Below are positions 36,528 to 44,283 of a stretch of 64,000 nucleotides of DNA, one piece after another. Position 1 is the first letter of the stretch. Each line of letters starts with the position of its first letter. Source of the DNA: Flavobacteriaceae bacterium (GTDB lineage Bacteria; Bacteroidota; Bacteroidia; Flavobacteriales; Flavobacteriaceae). The notes under the pieces are model-generated. The model searched no databases and had not been told where the DNA came from. It saw only the letters and a program-made list of their open reading frames with translations. Where the stretch lies: positions 248,001 through 312,000 of the forward strand of contig JAITMD010000019.1 in the NCBI GenBank assembly GCA_031277535.1, read 5' to 3'. Both the position numbers and the translations under genes were made by a program.

Positions 36528-37817
36528 TTATAGTTTAAAGATAGCATTTTGATTAATAGCTTGTATATGCTCTTGTGCTTCTTTTTTTGTGCACTTCACG
36601 CATGTGGCATAGGCTAAAGCGGCTATTGCCATACTTCTTGATAGCCCCATCGCGCAGTGTATATAGAGTACTGTATTGTTTTCTTTTGTGTTGTAGGTAT
36701 GTACGATATGCTGTACTATCTCTTGAAGATATGCTTCATTGGCTTGCCCGATATCGAGTAGAGGCATAAAATAATACGTTGAATGTGCTTTCAGATAGTT
36801 GTTTTCTATCATCTCTGCAGAGAGGTCATAGGTAATAACGTTTTTGCCTTTGAAGTACTCTTGGGCTTGTTGGTTACTGATGAGTGGACCTATGTATAAT
36901 TCAGGTAATAGCTCACCTATAGGTACGGGATAATAGACGTTGTTTAGCTGTCTTAACATATAATAGGTCAATAGGTAAGGGGAAAGTATTATGTATTTCC
37001 ACCAGGCTATATTTCCTTGTTTATCTTTTATGAAATAGATGTTGTTCTGTATATAAGCAATGCCAATATAAATGAGGTTTATACTTATCCATAGCAATAA
37101 AATAGCAATGTATCGCTCAAGAGAAAAACAGACTATCCCAATAAGTAAAGTCGCCAAGATAAAGTAAACAATGCCTTTCTGGATATTTCGATACAAGGCT
37201 TTTTCTTTGTTTGGAAGAAAAAGAAATACACCTAAACAAACGAACACTGCTGTAAGAACATCTATGGTGTGATGCTGATAGACAAAGAGTGTAGAGAGTG
37301 CTACTAACGCTAACCACAGTTGTAAGAACCCTTTAACCTGTGGAGTAAACCTTCTTGTATGTTCTATTACAGTCATAAACAAAACGGCATAGGCTACGTG
37401 CAAGGATGGTGCTTGATTGTAATGCGTATCCCAAGTAGTGATGAAATCAAACAAAGGATTAAAGAGTGCTATATGGTGCAAAGGCTTCTCTATCGTAAAC
37501 TGAATAGGGAAGGCTATAAAACCAATAAATGCAAGTACTGTTACAGCTATCATCCGCTTAGTCAGTAATTTCAATTGATAAGTAGAATCTACCCAATAGA
37601 ATACAAGCAAGAAGAATAACCCACTGGTACTATATGGCAGTATCATCCACTCTACAAAGGGGATGTAATTATCTATTGCCATAACTACAGACCAATCTAA
37701 CCCTCTATAGACAGCATAGTATTGCGCTGCCATGTAGAGTACAATGAAGACCACATAGCACAAGAGCATCGCTTGAGTACGTTGTTTAAAAGTAGGTATT
37801 AGTTCTTCTTTTGCCAT
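36528..37817 (-). CDS. ynbD: Membrane PAP2-type/dual-specificity phosphatase fusion (YnbD-like)
   Basis: 429 residues. An N-terminal PAP2-like membrane part (about 15-215, six or more helices) has QAPSLHVAYAVLF as the central phosphatase motif and HHTIDVLTAVF as the third. Two more helices follow, then a cytosolic dual-specificity phosphatase domain with the P-loop HCAMGLSRS (C-x5-R, near 390-398). This two-phosphatase architecture is that of E. coli YnbD. It would dephosphorylate a phospholipid head group such as a phosphatidyl-polyol phosphate (inference). Its start overlaps the SDR gene by 19 bp. Confidence 0.85.
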   Translation of the reverse strand: MAKEELIPTFKQRTQAMLLCYVVFIVLYMAAQYYAVYRGLDWSVVMAIDNYIPFVEWMILPYSTSGLFFLLVFYWVDSTYQLKLLTKRMIAVTVLAFIGFIAFPIQFTIEKPLHHIALFNPLFDFITTWDTHYNQAPSLHVAYAVLFMTVIEHTRRFTPQVKGFLQLWLALVALSTLFVYQHHTIDVLTAVFVCLGVFLFLPNKEKALYRNIQKGIVYFILATLLIGIVCFSLERYIAILLLWISINLIYIGIAYIQNNIYFIKDKQGNIAWWKYIILSPYLLTYYMLRQLNNVYYPVPIGELLPELYIGPLISNQQAQEYFKGKNVITYDLSAEMIENNYLKAHSTYYFMPLLDIGQANEAYLQEIVQHIVHTYNTKENNTVLYIHCAMGLSRSMAIAALAYATCVKCTKKEAQEHIQAINQNAIFKL

Positions 37818-38554
37818 TTAGCTTTTTTGTGCATAATACGTTGTAATATTCCCTTTGGCAATAGCTGTAAACAGCGAATTAGTCGATACATCTTCTTAGG
37901 AAAGACAATAAGGTCTTGTCCTTTCTCAATGCCTTCATAGATTATTTCTGCAGCCTCAGTAGGTGTGATGACATACTGTTTTTTAGACAGATCATCACTA
38001 TTTAGTTCAAGTAGTCGAGGTGTGGCTACATAGCCTGGGTGTACGCCTATGACATATATTCCCTTGTCTCGATAAGCGCGCTTATAGGCCTTGGTAATTG
38101 CTACCACAGCTTGTTTGCATCTGGTGTAGATTGTAGCTTCATTATAGTCTAAAAACGTTGATATAGAGGCGATACACACGATCTTACCCCCTTGTTCTTG
38201 CATTAGCTCTCTTGCTACTTCTAAGGCATTTAGTGTAGCTTTGATATTGTTGTCTATCATGGCATTGGTGTCTTCCCATGAAATGTGTTCTAATGCACTG
38301 TCTGTATAGTTACCTGCCCCTGCGATAAGGATGTTTAAGGTTCCTTGACTGAAATCTTCTATTACTTGGCGTAGTTGTGCTAAATCTGTAGCATCTACTG
38401 TATAGACAGATAGGTTGGTATGAGTAGAGAAGTCATGTCCCTCTTTTTCAGGAGTTCGACTACCTATACCTACACGGTATCCTGCCTGTAAGTATCGCTG
38501 TGCTAATGCCCATCCTATGCCTGAGGTTCCTCCTGTGATAAAGACATTCCTCAT
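37799..38554 (-). CDS. Short-chain dehydrogenase/reductase in the lipid operon
   Basis: 251 residues. The Rossmann motif TGGTSGIGWALAQ is at the N-terminus, NILIAGAGNY corresponds to the NNAG motif, Ser is in IASIST, and the catalytic Tyr-Lys pair is in YTRCK. The C-terminus has a hydrophobic/basic tail (MYRLIRCLQLLPKGILQRIMHKKAKW) that may sit on the membrane, as in KDSR-like or acyl-DHAP reductases. E. coli ynbABCD has no equivalent as far as I recall. The gene overlaps its upstream neighbour by 4 bp (ATGA). Confidence 0.88.
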   Translation of the reverse strand: MRNVFITGGTSGIGWALAQRYLQAGYRVGIGSRTPEKEGHDFSTHTNLSVYTVDATDLAQLRQVIEDFSQGTLNILIAGAGNYTDSALEHISWEDTNAMIDNNIKATLNALEVARELMQEQGGKIVCIASISTFLDYNEATIYTRCKQAVVAITKAYKRAYRDKGIYVIGVHPGYVATPRLLELNSDDLSKKQYVITPTEAAEIIYEGIEKGQDLIVFPKKMYRLIRCLQLLPKGILQRIMHKKAKWQKKN

Positions 38555-39585
38555 GGCTTCAAAGCATTAAGGACTACCTGGTATCCATAGTCAAATTGAC
38601 GTAATATCTGTTCTTTACAGTCTTCTTTAGAGACTGGTAGTGTTATTTCTAAGGCAAACTTTTTCCAGTTAATCTTACGGCTTAAATAGCCTCCTGAGAG
38701 TTTGCTTCTCATATCGCTTGTGTCTAATCGATTAGCTGTAATAGTTGCAGCTTGATTTAGTCGTTCATTTCCACTATAGCCAAATACTGCTCTGACTAAT
38801 CCCTCTTCCATAGCAGAGTATGGAGCTTTGTGTTCTAACCATACTTCACTACCTAAGGTAGTGGCTAACTCAAAGGGAATAAGGTCTATCGCTCCGCCTA
38901 AGTAGTGTTTGTCTTTATAAAAAGCAGGTGCCATATAAAACATATCAGATGTACTAATACGCATAGCTCGCATTGGTTCTACATCTAAGAGTAGTGTAGT
39001 ATCTGCTTCTACAGCACTTGTAGGGGTGAATTTATATTGCTCGATATATTGGTTAAGGTAATCTACGGGAACTTTAGCAGTAGGAATAAGTACTTTCTTG
39101 AAAGCTTTTATACCATTTCTTTTTTTACCTACTTGATTTGCGTTGTATAATATCTCCGAACCTATAGTAATTACTTCTGGTGCATCTGCATGAGCAGTCA
39201 ATAGAGAGGGAAACTTCGAATCTAAGTTCTGTGGTTGATCGACAAAGTACTTGCTAAACAAATCTAATAGATAAGGTGCATTCTCTTTTTTCTTGCTGTG
39301 TTTAATACAGTAATAAGGAAGGCGATCTAATCTTGTCTGATTGGTCAAGAAGGTATTCATAGCCGCAGTCAAGAACTCATCTGAGATTAAGTATTCCTTA
39401 ATTGCCTCAGGTGTGTTAAAGGCGCGTATAATAGATGTAGAGATAGTCGCTCCACAAGTCGATAGGATTAAATCAGGACGAATATTGTTCTCGACCATAG
39501 CTACGTACATTCCACAGTACATAACAAAGCGGCTTCCTCCACCAGAGAAAACAGCTACGCGATTAAAAGGTTTTAGTTCATCCAT
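38551..39585 (-). CDS. Patatin-like protein with degenerate catalytic motifs
   Basis: 344 residues with the patatin glycine loop FSGGGSRFVMYCGMYVAMVENN at the start. Where active patatins have G-x-S-x-G the sequence reads STCGA (near 43-47), with Cys in the nucleophile place. The D-G-G motif is replaced by YLGGAIDLIP. So both members of the Ser-Asp dyad seem missing. Either this is a Cys-based or otherwise altered acyl hydrolase, or it is a lipid-binding pseudoenzyme. It overlaps the CdsA-like gene by 13 bp and the SDR gene by 4 bp, so expression is tightly coupled. Confidence 0.78.
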   Translation of the reverse strand: MDELKPFNRVAVFSGGGSRFVMYCGMYVAMVENNIRPDLILSTCGATISTSIIRAFNTPEAIKEYLISDEFLTAAMNTFLTNQTRLDRLPYYCIKHSKKKENAPYLLDLFSKYFVDQPQNLDSKFPSLLTAHADAPEVITIGSEILYNANQVGKKRNGIKAFKKVLIPTAKVPVDYLNQYIEQYKFTPTSAVEADTTLLLDVEPMRAMRISTSDMFYMAPAFYKDKHYLGGAIDLIPFELATTLGSEVWLEHKAPYSAMEEGLVRAVFGYSGNERLNQAATITANRLDTSDMRSKLSGGYLSRKINWKKFALEITLPVSKEDCKEQILRQFDYGYQVVLNALKP

Positions 39586-40364
39586 AACATAACAATATAA
39601 AATAAAGGAGTCGTATATAATAGGCTATCGACCCTATCGAGTAATCCCCCATGTCCTGGTAGGAGTGTACCAGTATCTTTGACATTTGCTTTTCGCTTGG
39701 TCAGGGAGAATGTTAGGTCTCCTAAGAATCCTAAAAGGCTCAACACCATAGCAAGCAGAATAGTCTTTAGGGTAATGGGTTCTGCAAATAGGAGGTAGTA
39801 CAATAGGTTAAATATACCTGTAGTCATAATGATTCCTCCAATGACTCCTTCAAGTGTCTTATTGGGACTGATGGTAGGAGTTATCTTGGTTTTGCCAAAT
39901 AGCTTACCTGCCATATACTGACTCACATCGTTTAGTTCCATGGGTACGACTAATAGAATCAAGTATTTGTACCCCATTTCACCATTGCCAATATAGTATA
40001 GGATAGGCATAGCGATGAGGTAACACGTGGAGATAAGCAGAAAGAACAAATATGCCTTATGTCGTAGATACAAGATTAGATGTAAGAGTATTGCATATCC
40101 TGAGATAAGTAAGATACTCGTGCTAAATGGCAATAGATAGATGCTTGTTCCTATCACAAATGCATTGAGGATAGGGAGTATATTTCGCTCTTGTACTTTC
40201 GGCATCGCAATAGTATATAACTCTCGTTGCCCCCAATAGAGCAAGAAGAGTATAAAGGCTAACAGCGTTAAGGGATGCAGTAGTGCAATAGCAAATACAA
40301 CAATGATATAACACCACGTCCTCACGCGCAAAGGCACATCAGCGAACTTTCCTTCTTTTGTCAT
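39573..40364 (-). CDS. ynbB: CDP-diacylglycerol synthase-like phosphatidate cytidylyltransferase (YnbB-like)
   Basis: 263 residues with about seven membrane helices. The CdsA signature is complete: SPNKTLEGVIGG (near 175-186) and KDTGTLLPGHGGLLDRVDSLL (near 226-246). It activates phosphatidate with CTP to give CDP-diacylglycerol. It is a second, cluster-specific CdsA, as YnbB is in E. coli. It begins immediately after the CDP-alcohol transferase gene, which would consume its product, so substrate channelling is plausible. Confidence 0.9.
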   Translation of the reverse strand: MTKEGKFADVPLRVRTWCYIIVVFAIALLHPLTLLAFILFLLYWGQRELYTIAMPKVQERNILPILNAFVIGTSIYLLPFSTSILLISGYAILLHLILYLRHKAYLFFLLISTCYLIAMPILYYIGNGEMGYKYLILLVVPMELNDVSQYMAGKLFGKTKITPTISPNKTLEGVIGGIIMTTGIFNLLYYLLFAEPITLKTILLAMVLSLLGFLGDLTFSLTKRKANVKDTGTLLPGHGGLLDRVDSLLYTTPLFYIVMLWMN

Positions 40365-40970
40365 CTATTGTGCGTTTTTTAGAGCTTTTCTACATCTTGT
40401 TATCGTGCTTAGTAACAATAGTGCATTTACAACAAGGAATATGTATAACGATGCTCCACTTAGATTGATAGACAAGAACATCAACAGTCCATATATACCA
40501 AGGATTAAAGCTCTATCACTTTTACCCATAGGACCATCATATCTTCGCTCTCCTCCGAGAATCTTACCCATTAACCCTGCAAATTCATTGATAATACTCA
40601 ACCCTATAAACAGCACAATCAAGTAAGTACTCTCTGGTTGAAACTTTAACAAGGGAATAAACAAGATAAAGTCTGAGAGTACATCACCCACTTCGTTTAG
40701 TAGTTCTCCTTTTTTGGACGTTTGATTATACAGCCTTGCCATCATACCATCTAAGGCATTTAGAGCCATTCGAATAAGCAATCCAATAGGCAAACACAGA
40801 AAGAAGAAGTGATATACATCTGCATACCAAAACAGTACAGCTAACACAAAGGAGAAGACAATAGCGAATACAGTAATTTGATTGGCTGTGATTTTCTTTT
40901 TGTGTAATGCATTTAGTATAGGCATTAGCGATTGCTGAAAGTATGGTTTGATTTTATATACGGATATCAT
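40365..40970 (-). CDS. ynbA: CDP-alcohol phosphatidyltransferase-like protein (YnbA-like)
   Basis: 201 residues, about six membrane helices. The CDP-OH-P motif D-xx-DG-xx-AR-x8-G-xxx-D-xxx-D is recognisable but reads NALDGMMARLYNQTSKKGELLNEVGD. The first and third Asp are Asn. From memory E. coli YnbA shares both changes, so this looks like a clade feature and not decay. The gene should transfer a phosphatidyl group to an alcohol acceptor, which is not identified. It is the first gene of the operon. Confidence 0.88.
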   Translation of the reverse strand: MISVYKIKPYFQQSLMPILNALHKKKITANQITVFAIVFSFVLAVLFWYADVYHFFFLCLPIGLLIRMALNALDGMMARLYNQTSKKGELLNEVGDVLSDFILFIPLLKFQPESTYLIVLFIGLSIINEFAGLMGKILGGERRYDGPMGKSDRALILGIYGLLMFLSINLSGASLYIFLVVNALLLLSTITRCRKALKNAQ

Positions 40971-41968
40971 AGTATAGTGTTTTTTGAACTGTTGTGTGTA
41001 GGCAGTTATTAAAATTGATGTGTCTAAATTATAAAATAGTTTGAATTAATTAAGCTGGTAGAGTATAATTACTGTAAAGTGTATCACTTGATGTCTTGTA
41101 AAATAATAAAGATTGATTTTAATTAAATGTGTTGTTGTTTTGAAAATATTTTTGTAACTGATTGATAATTAAGTGTTAATTTGCTTGATAGCAATTGTTT
41201 AAGGGTAGAGGTTAAAATAGGTTGTACTCAGGAGGACTTATAAGGAATTTACTTTTTAATTTATAACCTAAATGAATAGTTGTTGTTTTGTCTTTTAGTG
41301 AATTTCCAAATACACTGTTGTATGGTTAATTAGGGCAATAATAGAAAGAAGATGCTATTTGTTTAGGGGTATATATAATAATAGTCTGAAAGTGTATGAC
41401 TTTTTTTTTGTATATTTGTAATATATTTTGCTTTATATCAGAATAGTACGTGATAATTCGACTGTTAAAAATGAAGTAAATCAAAGCAAAAAATAACCTT
41501 CCTTTAGGTGTAAAAAACACCGTTTTTCAAAATCCTTAAAATTCGCAATTTGTATTGTTTTTTTTAATCAATACTAAAGATTTTTTTATCGTAAACCCAG
41601 TATTCATGCGGTGTTGTTCGGGTATTGTTCGGGGGTTCTTCGGAAAGTATGCCCTTTTTCCGGTGTATTTCCGAACAGTTCCCGAAGGATGCCCGAGTAA
41701 AACTCGGTTAAGTCTTGATTTTACTGGGGTTGTAGTGTTTTTGAGTGTTTTTTTTGTCAATTTCTGTAGAAATTAATGGTACATTTTGAGAACTGTGAAA
41801 AAGACTGTTTTTTGCTAATTATCATGTGGAAAATCAACTAATGATAGAAGTGAGTATAAGATGTATTACGTTCACAGAATTAGTAGTGTAGTGCGGTTCT
41901 GGATTGTAAATCTGCGGGATTGGTTTGTATATTTTAACTACAAGCTTAGTTAAGTTAGACCTAAACTA
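40971..41968. other. Nearly 1-kb intergenic gap with a symmetric repeat cluster
   Basis: No convincing gene. It lies upstream of the lipid operon and downstream of the second ridA, both on the minus strand. It contains a small hairpin (GGTGT 41507-41511 with ACACC 41517-41521, then T5), the 11-bp phased TTCGGG/CCCGAA cluster at 41617-41697, and a weak 7-bp hairpin near 41934-41956 just after ridA. The long gap and conspicuous repeat suggest regulatory DNA or a spent element. Confidence 0.55.
41617..41697. repeat. 11-bp phased TTCGG / CCGAA inverted repeat cluster (locus B)
   Basis: Left arm: TTCGG begins at 41617, 41628 and 41639, exactly 11 bp apart. Right arm: CCGGT, CCGAA, CCGAA and CCGAG begin at 41660, 41671, 41682 and 41693, again exact 11-bp steps. 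The arms are mirror images (TTCGGAAA 41639-41646 against TTTCCGAA 41668-41675) and are locally GC-rich in an AT-rich gap. Architecture matches loci A and C, but the core motif differs. Confidence 0.75.
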
Positions 41969-42367
41969 CTATTTAGCAGCCCATATTTCTATTTCTAATT
42001 TGATTTCTGGCAAGCCTAAGGCTGTAATGTATCCAACGGTCATCGATGGGTAATCTGTACCAAATGTATTGTCCCATACTTCATCAAAGAAGTCCCAATC
42101 AATCTCTTCTGTAGCCCAAATATTTACTTTAATGACATCTTCTGCACATAGTTTTTGACTTCCTAATACCTGAATAATATTCATAAAGGTATTTTGTACT
42201 TGTGCATTAAAAGTATCTGGGATATTTCCCATAGCATCTGTTCCGATTTGTCCTGAGAATGTATATAGATTAGCACCTTTTGGAACTACTGTAACATGAG
42301 AGTATCTACCTACAGGAGCTGCTAAAGTACTTGGATTCAAACGTTGTATTTTTGCACTCATTCGCAA
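41969..42367 (-). CDS. RidA-family protein (second paralogue)
   Basis: 132 residues of the RidA/YjgF superfamily: PVGRYSHVTVVPKGANLYTFSGQIG, an internal VIKVNIWATEEIDW, and C-terminal PSMTVGYITALGLPEIKLEIEIWAAK. The substrate Arg of canonical RidA (ARxxV) is replaced in the SMTVGYI segment, so it belongs to a non-RidA subgroup (Rid1-7 type) with uncertain activity. It has a weak terminator hairpin downstream and no operon partner. Confidence 0.85.
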   Translation of the reverse strand: MRMSAKIQRLNPSTLAAPVGRYSHVTVVPKGANLYTFSGQIGTDAMGNIPDTFNAQVQNTFMNIIQVLGSQKLCAEDVIKVNIWATEEIDWDFFDEVWDNTFGTDYPSMTVGYITALGLPEIKLEIEIWAAK

Positions 42368-42521
42368 TGATATTTGTTTAGCGCGCGAAAGTACTATTTA
42401 CTTTTTTCAATTTGAGTTTCCTAACATACTTTACCATTTTTATAAGATAAATAGCTGTTTACAGGGGGATGTATATGCTTCGTTTTAACTAATTTTACTT
42501 GAAATTCTAAGAGATATAAAT

Positions 42522-43334
42522 ATGACAACTATAGATTATCAATTGTTCTTAAAAGAAATACTACCCTTTGAAGATTATCTGTTTTATAAACCTTTAACAC
42601 AAGAAGAAGTGGCTGAATTAGAGTCTGGTATATCTAATACGTTGCCCCTCTATTATAGAGAGTTTCTTCTAAACTTTGGAATATATCAAGATTTATTACC
42701 AGGTCTGTTTCTGAGTAAGGAGGAATGGATAGAACAAAATGGATATCTATATGAAGCAGAACAAAATTATGTGATGATAGGTGATAACGGGGGAGAGGAT
42801 TTCTGGCTACTTAGAACAGATGACGTACAGGATAGAAAGGTGTATAACTGGGTAGATGATGAAATAGAGGAAACGGGATTTACGTTTGATGATTTTCTAT
42901 ATAGATGCTTAAATAATTTGAAAGATGACTCTTTTATTCAGTTGAACAATAAAGAGAAGGTATTAAGAGCCCATCTTAGCGTATCTACTAATCAAGAGAG
43001 CGAGTTAATAGATAATTTAGGTATTGAATTGATAGAGAATTGGGAGGAGGAGGTACCTAACTTTGAAGACATGAGAGATTACCTGAAAGATCAGCAAATA
43101 ACAGTTTATACAATCAATGCTAAGTTAAATGATAGCCTTGTCTCTATAAAAAAGGAGTGTAATCAAAAGTTGAATAAAACAGTTTATACCTTTGACTACA
43201 CGGAGACTTTAAGTGTGTTAAGAGCAAACTCTAAGATGGCTGTATATCAATCTATCGTAGAGGAGCAGTTTAGTAACTCGTCTTTTAATCTATTGGGTAT
43301 TTACAAGGCAGATTATCAAGATTGGGTATGGTAG
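42522..43334 (+). CDS. SMI1/KNR4 (SUKH)-domain protein, orphan immunity type
   Basis: 270 residues. The first 140 show the SUKH pattern: LTQEEVAELESGISNTLPLYYREFLLNFG, then NYVMIGDNGGEDFWLLRTDD and FDDFLYRCL. A second half (about 145-270) is unrelated to anything I recognise. SUKH proteins are common immunity proteins of polymorphic and contact-dependent toxins. There is no toxin gene beside it. It is divergent from the second ridA and convergent with the AraC gene (6 bp). Confidence 0.78.
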   Translation: MTTIDYQLFLKEILPFEDYLFYKPLTQEEVAELESGISNTLPLYYREFLLNFGIYQDLLPGLFLSKEEWIEQNGYLYEAEQNYVMIGDNGGEDFWLLRTDDVQDRKVYNWVDDEIEETGFTFDDFLYRCLNNLKDDSFIQLNNKEKVLRAHLSVSTNQESELIDNLGIELIENWEEEVPNFEDMRDYLKDQQITVYTINAKLNDSLVSIKKECNQKLNKTVYTFDYTETLSVLRANSKMAVYQSIVEEQFSNSSFNLLGIYKADYQDWVW

Positions 43335-43339
43335 AGATA

Positions 43340-44197
43340 CTATAGTTTTTGGTGTAGTGCTCTATACTGAGAGGGAGTCATCTGTTTGTACTTTTTAAAG
43401 AGTTTAGACAGATGGCTTTCGTCGTTAAAACCAAGTTCAAAAGCAATTTCCTTTAAGCGGGTAGTGCTGTATTTTAATCTGGTTTCTACTAATTTTAGTT
43501 TATAATCTAAGATATAATCTTGTAGTGAAACACCAGTTTGTTTTTTGAAGTATTCTCCCAAGTAGTTCTTAGACAGTGTAAACTCTTTGGCTAAAACTTC
43601 TAACGTCAGCATCTGTTTATTGCTAATGTGCTTTTGGATATAAGTAATCATTTTCATGATATCTTGTGCTTTTCTATTTTCGTTTATTTGTTCATAATCA
43701 TGCTGAATAAGATTGCGAGCAATTAGATTAAGTAGAATTGAGATACACTGTCTGATAATCAAGTAATCTTGTGTATGCTGCTTGTGTTCTCTGAGAATGT
43801 TGCTTAATAGCTGTTCTGCAAAAATACCATCTTCTTCTGAATGAAAAACACAGCCTGCCTTAGTGTGATAGTTATGTGTGATATAGGTCAGTTTATTGAT
43901 GTTGTCACAGGTTTCTATTCGATCTGCTTCTGTGCGTATCTGGGTAATAAACGATTGTGGACATTCAATAGTAAGTATTAAGGCATCTTTACTCTCGAAT
44001 ACATATTTTGTGTCAAATGGAATGATAAATAGTTTTCCTTTTTTAAACGGAACTTTATGTTCATCATAAGTACTAATTCCCTTTCCCTTTTGGATATATG
44101 CTATGGTTAAATGAGCTTTTGGCTGTATAGTCAAAGTATCCTCTAAGAGCGTATTCTCTTTGATGTGGATAGGGGCGAAAGTGTTCTGATGTGCCAT
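43340..44197 (-). CDS. AraC-family transcriptional regulator
   Basis: 285 residues: an N-terminal cupin-like ligand domain (about 20-130; YIQKGKGISTYDEHKVPFKKGKLFIIP) and two C-terminal helix-turn-helix motifs (TLEVLAKEFTLSKNYLGEYFKK and LKEIAFELGFNDESHLSKLFKKYKQMTPSQYR). It is divergent from the DHA2 efflux gene with 86 bp between the starts, so it most likely controls that pump in response to a small ligand. Confidence 0.9.
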   Translation of the reverse strand: MAHQNTFAPIHIKENTLLEDTLTIQPKAHLTIAYIQKGKGISTYDEHKVPFKKGKLFIIPFDTKYVFESKDALILTIECPQSFITQIRTEADRIETCDNINKLTYITHNYHTKAGCVFHSEEDGIFAEQLLSNILREHKQHTQDYLIIRQCISILLNLIARNLIQHDYEQINENRKAQDIMKMITYIQKHISNKQMLTLEVLAKEFTLSKNYLGEYFKKQTGVSLQDYILDYKLKLVETRLKYSTTRLKEIAFELGFNDESHLSKLFKKYKQMTPSQYRALHQKL

Positions 44198-44283
44198 AAA
44201 ATTAGATACTGTGAAAACCTTTTAAAGTACAAGATAATTTGTGCTTAGGGTGTTTTCTTTGCAAAGTAAATAAAAATAATTTT

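Noticed and set aside
41326..41520. Short minus-strand open frame in the 1-kb gap
   Set aside because: Low-complexity AT-rich sequence with Phe/Ile/Tyr/Lys bias; no start context, no family, and no partner.
41617..41697. Possible CRISPR array
   Set aside because: Unit is 11 bp with no spacers of constant length, arms are in opposite orientation, and no cas genes are present.
41536..41776. Open frames on both strands through locus B
   Set aside because: They exist only because the repeat arms lack stop codons; the mirrored arms give matching peptides on both strands.
44239..44283. Fifteen-residue N-terminal extension of the MFS gene
   Set aside because: The extra codons start at TTG in the divergent promoter region and are Cys-rich. 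ATG 44284 gives the normal short N-terminus before the first membrane helix.
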